Shown here piece by piece: positions 1 through 4,680 of a stretch of DNA of 9,004 bases. Numbering within the stretch: position 1 is the stretch's first letter; each line of letters opens with the position of its first letter. This stretch comes from JAPLVS01 sp043809265 (GTDB taxonomy: Archaea; Iainarchaeota; Iainarchaeia; Iainarchaeales; DTGL01), in the NCBI GenBank assembly GCA_043809265.1, contig JAZDDY010000060.1:1-9004 (forward strand), read 5' to 3'. The notes under the pieces are model-generated. The model searched no databases. It was not told the origin of the DNA and saw nothing but the letters and a program-made list of their open reading frames with translations. The position numbers and the translations under genes were made by a program.

Positions 1-824
1 GCCACTTCCTTTTGGGTCCTTCTTTCGCCCTTGAGGAGGCCGGCAATATAAACCGCTGCAGCCGCAACGCCTGTCGGCCCTCTGCCGCTTATCAGGCCCT
101 GGTCGATGGCTTTCTTGATTATTTCGCGGCCTTTCTCCTGGACTTCCCCGCTGAGGTTCAGTTCCGAAGCGAACCTCGGAATGTAGTGTATAGGGTTTGT
201 GAGCGGCACATCAAGCTTCAGCTCTCTGACCAAAAACCTGTACGTGCGGCCTATTTCTTTTTTGGTCAGGCCTGATGCTTCCGCCATCTCGTTCAATGTC
301 CTTGGCACATGGTATGTGCGGCACACAGTGTACAAAATCGCGGAAACAACTGCTTCGATTAGCCTTCCCCTTATCAGGCCTTTTTCGACTGTTTTCCTGT
401 ACAGCAATGCCGCTGCCTCGACCAAGGATTCAGGTATGTTGAGGTATGATGCCACCCTTCTCATTTCTGTAAGCGCAATGCTGAGGTTCCTTTCCATTGA
501 GGAACTGACTGAAGCCCTCTTGTGCCATTTTATGAGCCTGTACATCTGGGCCTTGCTTTTGCTTGAAAGCCTGTTGCCCCTCAAATCCCTGCCCTTCCTG
601 TCGATCATTGTGACAAGGCCTTTGTTTAGTTTTACATATTTTTTCGGGCTGCCTGTCCTTGCCCTTTTCTCGAACTGGTCTGAATCAAATGACCGCCATT
701 CCTTGCCTGTGTCTATAAGGTCATCAGTGATAACCAAACCGCATTTCTGGCAGATTATTTCGCCCCTGCCTTCGTCCTTTATTATCTTTTCTGAACCGCA
801 TTCCGGGCATTTACGCGTTTCCAT
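1..824 (-). CDS. tfb: Transcription initiation factor B (TFB), partial at C-terminus
   Basis: Archaeal homologue of TFIIB; it bridges TBP on the TATA box, the BRE upstream of it, and RNA polymerase. The reading frame starts at the ATG at 824 (GGGTGG lies a few bases upstream) and runs off the left window edge after 274 codons. Since the family is usually about 300 residues, roughly 30 are missing. The N-terminal zinc ribbon has Cys6, Cys9, Cys25 and Cys28 (CPECG and CQKCGLVI). The conserved B-reader/linker follows at about 42-60 (EWRSFDSDQ, KRARTGSP). The first cyclin repeat covers about 105-200, with YRKTVEKGLIRGR and KKEIGRTYRFL, and the second begins near 208 at TNPIHYIPRF. The gene is monocistronic here, with its own promoter and an unusually long U-rich leader. 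Identity is clear from the ribbon plus cyclin repeats; whether the genome has other TFB copies cannot be seen. Confidence 0.97.
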   Translation of the reverse strand, partial: METRKCPECGSEKIIKDEGRGEIICQKCGLVITDDLIDTGKEWRSFDSDQFEKRARTGSPKKYVKLNKGLVTMIDRKGRDLRGNRLSSKSKAQMYRLIKWHKRASVSSSMERNLSIALTEMRRVASYLNIPESLVEAAALLYRKTVEKGLIRGRLIEAVVSAILYTVCRTYHVPRTLNEMAEASGLTKKEIGRTYRFLVRELKLDVPLTNPIHYIPRFASELNLSGEVQEKGREIIKKAIDQGLISGRGPTGVAAAAVYIAGLLKGERRTQKEV

Positions 825-914
825 AAAACCACCCTTCCCTTTCCAAGACAAAAAATACAGAATCCCCTAGCAGAAAAAATCCCAAAAAACAAGGAAAAAA
901 AAGCATATCTTTAT
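825..914 (-). promoter_or_regulatory. TFB 5' leader with four U-tracts
   Basis: If the TATA box at 938-945 is used, transcription should begin near 914, giving a leader of about 90 nt. In RNA sense it contains U-runs at 902-895 (U8), 889-884 (U6), 879-874 (U6) and 855-850 (U6). Archaeal RNA polymerase terminates at such T-rich non-template tracts, so this leader could be prone to premature termination. The leader is non-coding as far as I can see. The start site is inferred from TATA spacing only. Confidence 0.45.
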
Positions 915-937
915 AATATTAATAGCCCTCACCCAAT

Positions 938-953
938 TATTTAAACCTTTCGG
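938..953 (-). promoter_or_regulatory. BRE/TATA promoter of TFB
   Basis: Read on the minus strand this is CCGAAAGG followed by TTTAAATA, an almost textbook archaeal BRE (purine-rich with GAAA) joined to a TATA box (938-945). It faces the TFB gene, whose ATG is about 115 bases downstream. A second AT-rich stretch at 906-922 is closer to the gene but has no BRE-like flank, so I favour this one. Confidence 0.7.
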
Positions 954-992
954 TTCAAACCGCTTCCGGGCAAGGGCTTTTGCCAAATAGTG

Positions 993-1024
993 AAACCGCG
1001 TTTTTCAGCGTTTTAAGGCGGTTT
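993..1024 (-). terminator. Inverted repeat at the S8e stop codon
   Basis: A perfect 7-base inverted repeat, AAACCGC at 993-999 and GCGGTTT at 1018-1024, has an 18-base loop and overlaps the S8e stop codon (1023-1025). It could be a 3' end structure for the S8e transcript. No strong T-run follows on the minus strand, so a terminator function is weakly supported. Confidence 0.25.
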
Positions 1025-1478
1025 AAGCGCGTTTTTGGGCTTTTTTTGGCTTTGCGGCTTTCTTTGGCGCGGTTTCAGCTTTCTCCGAAACAGGAATCGC
1101 CTGGACTTCGCCCTGCTGGCCTGGCCTGCTTGTCACCTTTGCAAGCCTTTTCTCGCCGTTCACTTCTATTTCAATCAACGCGCCTTTTGTCATTATCTGC
1201 CTTCTCGCAAAGTGCCTGTCCGCGGAGTTTTCCTTTACATTGACGACCTTTGCCTTGAAGGTTTTCCCGTTCTCTGACACAAGAACAAAAGAAGTTTTTG
1301 TGAGCTTGACTTTTGTTGTTTTGCCTCTTCCCTTGAGCACTTTATTGTCTTCTTTTTCCGCTATCTGGGTCAATGCGGCCGGACCGCCCATCCATGAGCG
1401 CTTTTTGTCGCAGCGGTTCCTTGAATGCCTTACCCCGCCGGTCTTTTTCCTCTTTGATTTTAAATGCCATTCTGTCAT
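1023..1478 (-). CDS. rps8e: 30S ribosomal protein S8e (eS8)
   Basis: Ribosomal protein eS8 of the small subunit, 151 residues. The family pattern is visible: a basic N-terminus (MTEWHLKSKRKKTGG), HSRNR, the central LKGRGKTTKVKL strand region, the highly conserved NSADRHFARRQIMTKGALIE core at about 85-104, and LAKVTSRPGQQGEV near 115-128. After the normal end near AIPVSE there is an added tail of about 19 residues made mostly of Lys, Ala and Pro. The frame is open upstream to 1730, but homology begins at the ATG at 1478. A GGTGA Shine-Dalgarno sequence lies 5-6 bases before it, so this start is firm. Unlike several neighbours it is a leadered, SD-driven gene. It is divergent from the Cgi121-like gene, 79 bases away. 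Confidence 0.95.
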   Translation of the reverse strand: MTEWHLKSKRKKTGGVRHSRNRCDKKRSWMGGPAALTQIAEKEDNKVLKGRGKTTKVKLTKTSFVLVSENGKTFKAKVVNVKENSADRHFARRQIMTKGALIEIEVNGEKRLAKVTSRPGQQGEVQAIPVSEKAETAPKKAAKPKKAQKRA

Positions 1479-1528
1479 CCTTTCACCTGCAAAGTTTGAA
1501 AAAACCTTTATCTCCAAATCCTTAATGC

Positions 1529-1539
1529 TTTTAAAAATT
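1529..1539. promoter_or_regulatory. TATA-like element between S8e and the Cgi121-like gene
   Basis: TTTTAAAAATT is nearly self-complementary, so it reads as a TATA box on both strands. Its centre lies about 24 bases before the ATG at 1558 on the plus strand, the spacing expected for a leaderless mRNA. On the minus strand it lies about 56 bases before the S8e ATG, giving a leader of about 30 nt that includes the GGTGA ribosome binding site. Neither flank has a good BRE, which lowers confidence. Confidence 0.5.
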
Positions 1540-1557
1540 GGACAATTCCAAGCCTTA

Positions 1558-2070
1558 ATGCTTGAAGGGACAATTCCTATCAATAATCTGGAGGCAATAA
1601 TTAAAAAGGGAACTGATTTGTTCAGGGAAGAGGAAGGCATGCTCCAGTGCTGTTCGATTGAAGGCGTTCCCTCGGTTGGATTCGCAAAAACAGCGCTCGA
1701 AAACGCGCTTTTTGGGCGCAAAATCTGCAAGGCAAAAACCGCGAAAAAAAGCCTGCTTTTCCTGCTCTGGCTTTACTGCACATGCCAGCTCGAAACCGCA
1801 ATAGTGCAGGCCGGGAAGGCGGAGAAAGGCTGCCTTCTTGTGATTGCATCAAAAGACAAAAATGCCGCAAATGAGGCACTTGCCTTTGCCAAAAACCACG
1901 GCTTCAGGGAAAAAAAAGGCCTTATCCTGCAAAACTTTTCAAAAAACCAGGATGCCTTTGCAGAACGCTTCGGCATTTCGGAAAAAGAAGTGCATGCATT
2001 CAGGCACCTGCCGAAAAAGCAGGCCATTGAAAGGCTTATCCTTGAAAGGCAGGCGATGATGGCGCTGTGA
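1558..2070 (+). CDS. KEOPS complex subunit Cgi121-like protein
   Basis: A 170-residue protein that fits the Cgi121/TPRKB family. Cgi121 is a KEOPS subunit that binds tRNA and helps Kae1 and Bud32 make threonylcarbamoyl-adenosine at tRNA position 37. The N-terminal MLEGTIPINNLEAIIKKG resembles the VEGxVxVxDLxAFL start seen in archaeal members. The middle helix LLFLLWLYCTCQLETAIVQAG lines up without gaps with the family's EILLYASGxRQIxxAI. The C-terminus, from about 95 on, is helical and ends AIERLILERQAMMAL. The usual Gly and Arg of GxRQ are both Cys here, so the fit is remote. I chose the ATG at 1558 over 1525 because a TATA-like box sits about 24 bases before it and the N-terminus matches the family; neither start has an SD. 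The frame is open to 1240, but that part is antisense to S8e. Confidence 0.7.
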   Translation: MLEGTIPINNLEAIIKKGTDLFREEEGMLQCCSIEGVPSVGFAKTALENALFGRKICKAKTAKKSLLFLLWLYCTCQLETAIVQAGKAEKGCLLVIASKDKNAANEALAFAKNHGFREKKGLILQNFSKNQDAFAERFGISEKEVHAFRHLPKKQAIERLILERQAMMAL

Positions 2071-2083
2071 AAGGTTTTTATTT
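2068..2083 (+). promoter_or_regulatory. BRE/TATA promoter of the 49-residue gene
   Basis: TGAAAGG followed by TTTTTATTT forms a BRE plus TATA box. The first three bases are the stop codon of the Cgi121-like gene. The TATA centre (about 2079) is 26 bases before the ATG at 2105, which predicts a leaderless transcript. The GAAAGGTTT core matches that of the TFB promoter. Confidence 0.65.
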
Positions 2084-2104
2084 GAGGACAGCGTATATGC
2101 TATA

Positions 2105-2254
2105 ATGGGCTTGAGGCGTTTAGTCCAGAGAATCAGGGGCTACTTTGCGAGAAAAAGGGCGGCAAGGGACAGGGCCAGGGCATATGCCCAAAAATATGGA
2201 ATCCCATATTCCCAGGCAAAATGGTACCTGAAAAAGCACCCGGATGCAGAATAG
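2105..2254 (+). CDS. Small basic hypothetical protein (49 aa)
   Basis: An open frame of 49 codons starting at an ATG placed 26 bases after a BRE/TATA promoter and ending in TAG. I do not recognise the family. The first 28 residues are very rich in Arg (MGLRRLVQRIRGYF, then ARKRAARDRARAYAQ) and look helical. The second half, YGIPYSQAKWYLKKHPDAE, is a short aromatic segment with a turn at GIP. The protein carries a large positive charge and has no membrane segment or cysteines, so nucleic acid or ribosome binding is possible; that is inference. Position between KEOPS and ribosomal genes fits an information-processing role. A dedicated promoter with correct leaderless spacing and the absence of any competing frame support it being real. 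Confidence 0.65.
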   Translation: MGLRRLVQRIRGYFARKRAARDRARAYAQKYGIPYSQAKWYLKKHPDAE

Positions 2255-2294
2255 TTTTCGCGAAGGTTTGCTTGAAAAAGAGCCTGAAGCCCGC

Positions 2295-2309
2295 TTTTTT
2301 AAACCTTTC
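2295..2309 (-). promoter_or_regulatory. Orphan BRE/TATA-like element on the minus strand
   Basis: On the minus strand this reads GAAAGG (2309-2304) followed by TTTAAAAAA (2303-2295), the same core as the TFB promoter. It points left, into the antisense strand of the 49-residue gene, where no plausible reading frame follows. It might drive an antisense RNA starting near 2275. The TATA half could also serve L44e on the plus strand with a start near 2326, and the T-run is a candidate terminator for the 49-residue gene. Confidence 0.35.
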
Positions 2310-2333
2310 TTTTTGTAATTATTAGTCTTATTT

Positions 2334-2349
2334 GTTTTTTTGCTTTTTT
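2334..2349 (+). terminator. T-tracts upstream of L44e
   Basis: The plus strand carries T7 at 2334-2340 and T6 at 2344-2349, with an earlier T6 at 2295-2300. Such tracts are typical archaeal termination signals and could end the transcript of the 49-residue gene. They sit only about 11 bases before the L44e start codon, so they may instead fall within the L44e promoter or leader. Confidence 0.35.
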
Positions 2350-2359
2350 GGTGTTATGG

Positions 2360-2635
2360 ATGAATTTGCCTAAGAAAATCAAGACGTACTGCAAGAAGTG
2401 CAAGAAGCACACTGAGCACAAGCTCAAGGAGTTCAAGCCCGGAAAAGCCAGGACTATGGCCAAGGGCACCAGAAGGCACGCGGTCCACACAAAAGGCTAC
2501 GGCGGCAGGTACCAGTTTGTTGCAATGGTGAAAAAGCAGAACAAGAGGCCGACCTTCCTTGCGGAATGCAGTGTCTGCAAGGCAAAGCACTATTTTGTCA
2601 TCCCCAAAAGGATGAAGAAGCCGGAACTGGTTTAA
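2360..2635 (+). CDS. rpl44e: 50S ribosomal protein L44e (eL42)
   Basis: Large-subunit zinc ribosomal protein eL42, 91 residues, located near the tRNA E site. It begins with the family signature LPKKIKTYCKKCKKHTEH. The four zinc-binding cysteines are Cys11, Cys14, Cys70 and Cys73 (CKKC and CSVC), with the conserved GYGG at 46-49 and a C-terminal KKPELV. The frame is open a little further to a TTG at 2348, but homology starts at the ATG at 2360, which has GGTG (2350-2353) six bases upstream as a ribosome binding site. An out-of-frame ATG lies at 2356. The residues after GYGG (RYQFVAMVKK) differ from the usual proline-containing segment. No S27e gene follows, although that pairing is common in archaea. 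Confidence 0.93.
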   Translation: MNLPKKIKTYCKKCKKHTEHKLKEFKPGKARTMAKGTRRHAVHTKGYGGRYQFVAMVKKQNKRPTFLAECSVCKAKHYFVIPKRMKKPELV

Positions 2636-2646
2636 GACGGGAAGCA

Positions 2647-2660
2647 TTTTTTATTTTATT
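2647..2660 (+). terminator. T-rich terminator of L44e
   Basis: The stretch TTTTTTATTTTATT begins 11 bases after the L44e stop codon. T-rich tracts on the non-template strand are the usual archaeal termination signal. No hairpin precedes it. Confidence 0.6.
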
Positions 2661-2699
2661 CTGCCTTTCAGCATTCGTTTCTGTTTAGTGTTCACTGCC

Positions 2700-2717
2700 G
2701 GCAAAAACCTTTTATGG
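2700..2717 (+). promoter_or_regulatory. Promoter of the adenine deaminase gene
   Basis: GGCAAAAAC (BRE-like) is followed by CTTTTATGG (TATA-like). The TATA centre is about 25 bases before the ATG at 2738. The ATG at 2714 lies inside the TATA box, so it is unlikely to be transcribed, which decides the start codon of the gene. Confidence 0.5.
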
Positions 2718-2737
2718 ACATAAGAAAAAAAGAACAT

Positions 2738-3760
2738 ATGAAGATATCAAAATTCATCAAGGAACTCCCGAAAGCCGAACTGCACGTCCACATAGAGGGG
2801 ACACTCGAGCCTGCGCTTCTGCTTTCCATGGCGCGGAAAAATAAGATACGGCTTAAGTACGGGAGTGTTTCTGCCCTGAAGAAGGCATACCGGTTTGGAA
2901 ATTTGCAGGAGTTTCTTGATATTTACTACGAGGGGTGCAAAGTTTTACTTGCAAAGAAGGATTTCTGCGAATTAACGCTTGCCTATTTCTCAAAAGCGCA
3001 CGAACAAGGGATACGGCATGTTGAACTTTTTTTCGACCCGCAGAGCCATACTGCCAGGGGAGTGCCATTCCAGGCCATTATTGAAGGCATCCATGAAGGG
3101 CGTATAAAGGCGCTTAAGCGCTTTTCAATATCCTCAAAAATAATCATGTGTTTTCTAAGGCATTTGCCGGAAAGTGAGGCTGAGAAAACCCTTAGAGAGG
3201 CCGTCCCTTACCGTAAATGGATTGAAGCGGTCGGATTAGATTCATCAGAAAGCGGAAATCCGCCTTCAAAATTCACGCACGTATTTTCCCAAGCCAGAAA
3301 AGCCGGTTTTAGGGCTGTTGCCCATGCCGGCGAGGAAGGGCCGGCTGCATATGTCAGCCAAGCGGTCTCCCGGCTGAAAGTATCCAGAATCGACCATGGA
3401 AATCATGCGCTTGATAATCCAAAACTGGTAGGCATTCTGGCGCGAAAACATCTTCCTTTGACGGTCTGCCCAATTTCAAACTGGAAGTTGCGGGTAGTTA
3501 AAGACCTTCGAAGGCACCCCCTCAGGAAGATGATGGACGCAGGGCTGTTAGTCACAATCAATTCAGATGACCCGGCTTATTTTGGCGGGTATCTCGGGGA
3601 GAATTACCAGGCGATGAAAGACGCATTGGGCTTATCCAAGGAAGAGCTAATTCAACTTGCAAAAAACTCATTCGAAGCTTCATTTCTGCCGCGTTCCAGA
3701 AAAAAATATTTTATGCGGCTGATTGATTCATATGCGGAAAATAGCGCCTCATTTCATTAG
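2738..3760 (+). CDS. add: Adenine deaminase, Add/Aah1 type
   Basis: Metal-dependent deaminase of the adenosine/adenine deaminase family, 340 residues; it would convert adenine to hypoxanthine in purine salvage. The first metal ligands are His16 and His18 in LPKAELHVHIEGTLEP, followed by HAGEE (His196 and the catalytic Glu199), RIDHG (His220) and NSDDPAYFGG (Asp277-Asp278). The segment GLDSSESGNPPSKF is characteristic of the adenine-specific branch, whereas adenosine deaminases usually have GLDLAGDE there, so adenine is the likelier substrate. I use the ATG at 2738 because the upstream ATG at 2714 falls in the TATA box. Of 22 Arg codons, 13 are CGN and only 5 are AGG, while the next gene uses AGG 15 times in 17; TTA Leu codons are also frequent. 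This and the bacterial-like sequence suggest lateral acquisition. Confidence 0.9.
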   Translation: MKISKFIKELPKAELHVHIEGTLEPALLLSMARKNKIRLKYGSVSALKKAYRFGNLQEFLDIYYEGCKVLLAKKDFCELTLAYFSKAHEQGIRHVELFFDPQSHTARGVPFQAIIEGIHEGRIKALKRFSISSKIIMCFLRHLPESEAEKTLREAVPYRKWIEAVGLDSSESGNPPSKFTHVFSQARKAGFRAVAHAGEEGPAAYVSQAVSRLKVSRIDHGNHALDNPKLVGILARKHLPLTVCPISNWKLRVVKDLRRHPLRKMMDAGLLVTINSDDPAYFGGYLGENYQAMKDALGLSKEELIQLAKNSFEASFLPRSRKKYFMRLIDSYAENSASFH

Positions 3761-3843
3761 GAAACGCACCATGTCTCAAAAATAACAGCACAAAATACAA
3801 TCGCATGATGCTGTGCGGCCGGCATCTGCACATCTTGCAAGCG

Positions 3844-3853
3844 GTTTTAATTT
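3844..3853 (+). promoter_or_regulatory. TATA box of the winged-helix gene
   Basis: GTTTTAATTT centres about 26 bases before the ATG at 3875, predicting a leaderless mRNA. The upstream flank (AAGCG) is only weakly BRE-like. The rest of the 3761-3874 gap holds only weak short inverted repeats and no gene that I can see. Confidence 0.5.
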
Positions 3854-3874
3854 GTTTTGCACCATAATTGGCCC

Positions 3875-4678
3875 ATGGCTTCCAAGAATTCTGTCCTGCT
3901 TGTGCTGAAACAGAATTCCGGCATAAAATACCACGACCTGCTGGCAAAAATCGTGGGGGAGTATTCCAACATCAACTCGTCGAGGGCAGCCCTCAGCCGT
4001 CTTGTGAAAAACCTCGAAGTGCTTGGCCTTGTGTGCAGGCGCAATGAGCAATTGTTCCTTACGGACAAGGGCCTTCTGAAAATACAGGCGGAAATGAAAA
4101 ACAAGCTTTTGCTGAAAATAGAGGAGATTGTCAAGGAAGCGGACCACAGGAATCCGGAACAGCTTGTCAAACAACTTTCGGTGTTAGTCGAAAGGGCAAA
4201 GCAGGAGCAGGATTTGCAGAGCATCGCGAAAAGCAGCCTTTCCTTCCCGGTCTCAAGGATTGAAAAAATAGGGATTAGGGCAGAAGAGCACAGCAGGCAC
4301 CTTGCCTACCTTTCAAGGGTGATTTCAAAGGATGTCAGGGCATTGAGGGCGATGGACTTCAAGGATTCTTTGGAGTTGAATGCCGGCGAAAAAAAATCAA
4401 GGAGGATAATCCTCGGCATTTCAAAAAAGATTTCCGCTGATTTCCTGGTGCAGTGCAATGACCCTGAAAAGATGAGGCAGCTCAAGGAATCCTTCGGCGG
4501 CGGCGCCCAGGGCGAAAGCGTGGTTTTCCCGGTGGCGGGATTTGAAAAAACCGCCTCTTTTTTGCTCGGCTGCAAAACAAAGGCGGTGATTGTCGCAGGC
4601 GACCTCAGGATAGATCTCGAGCCTGAAAAAGCCGTTATCACCGGGCCAGCGAAAAAAATAATCGAAATCCAAAGGTAG
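3875..4678 (+). CDS. Winged-helix domain protein with unknown C-terminal domain
   Basis: A 267-residue cytoplasmic protein, not recognised beyond its N-terminus. Residues 1-70 look like a winged helix-turn-helix: helix SVLLVLKQNSGIKYHDLLAKIV, recognition-like helix SSRAALSRLVKNLEVLGLV, and a wing with RRNEQLFLTDKGLLKI. Residues 75-130 form a charged helical stretch (KIEEIVKEAD, QLSVLVERAKQEQ) that may be a dimerising coiled coil. The C-terminal part, about 175-267, alternates strands and helices (SRRIILGISKK, KAVIVAGDLRIDLEP) and could bind a ligand or partner, but I cannot name it. The start at 3875 fits a TATA box 26 bases upstream; the frame is open back to a TTG at 3857. It is convergent with the PEP carboxykinase gene, whose stop is 2 nt away. 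A DNA-binding regulator is likely; its target is unknown. Confidence 0.8.
   Translation: MASKNSVLLVLKQNSGIKYHDLLAKIVGEYSNINSSRAALSRLVKNLEVLGLVCRRNEQLFLTDKGLLKIQAEMKNKLLLKIEEIVKEADHRNPEQLVKQLSVLVERAKQEQDLQSIAKSSLSFPVSRIEKIGIRAEEHSRHLAYLSRVISKDVRALRAMDFKDSLELNAGEKKSRRIILGISKKISADFLVQCNDPEKMRQLKESFGGGAQGESVVFPVAGFEKTASFLLGCKTKAVIVAGDLRIDLEPEKAVITGPAKKIIEIQR
4652..4658 (-). terminator. T7 tract for the pckA transcript, inside the winged-helix gene
   Basis: The minus strand has T7 here, 23 bases after the PEP carboxykinase stop codon. It lies in the last codons of the opposite gene (a Lys-Lys pair). It is the first T-run able to stop the minus-strand transcript. Confidence 0.4.
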
Positions 4679-4680
4679 TG

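Noticed and set aside
199..870. 223-codon plus-strand open frame opposite TFB
   Set aside because: It is antisense to a clear TFB coding sequence and encodes a low-complexity Ser/Leu-rich product; it is a shadow frame.
969..984. Small hairpin GGCAA/TTGCC upstream of the TFB promoter
   Set aside because: Five base pairs only and no clear relation to either gene.
1240..1557. Upstream extension of the Cgi121-like frame
   Set aside because: Most of it is antisense to S8e. The alternative ATG at 1525 has no TATA box at leaderless spacing.
1479..1730. N-terminal extension of S8e by 84 codons
   Set aside because: It overlaps the divergent Cgi121-like gene, has no S8e homology, and the ATG at 1478 has a GGTGA site.
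2178..2215. Minus-strand mini-frame downstream of the orphan promoter
   Set aside because: About 24 codons, antisense to the 49-residue gene and with Pro/Cys-rich low-complexity sequence; not credible as a gene.
3785..3832. Short inverted repeats (ACAGCA/TGCTGT and TGTGC/GCACA) before the winged-helix gene
   Set aside because: Stems are only 5-6 bases, mutually inconsistent and not followed by a T-tract; likely chance.
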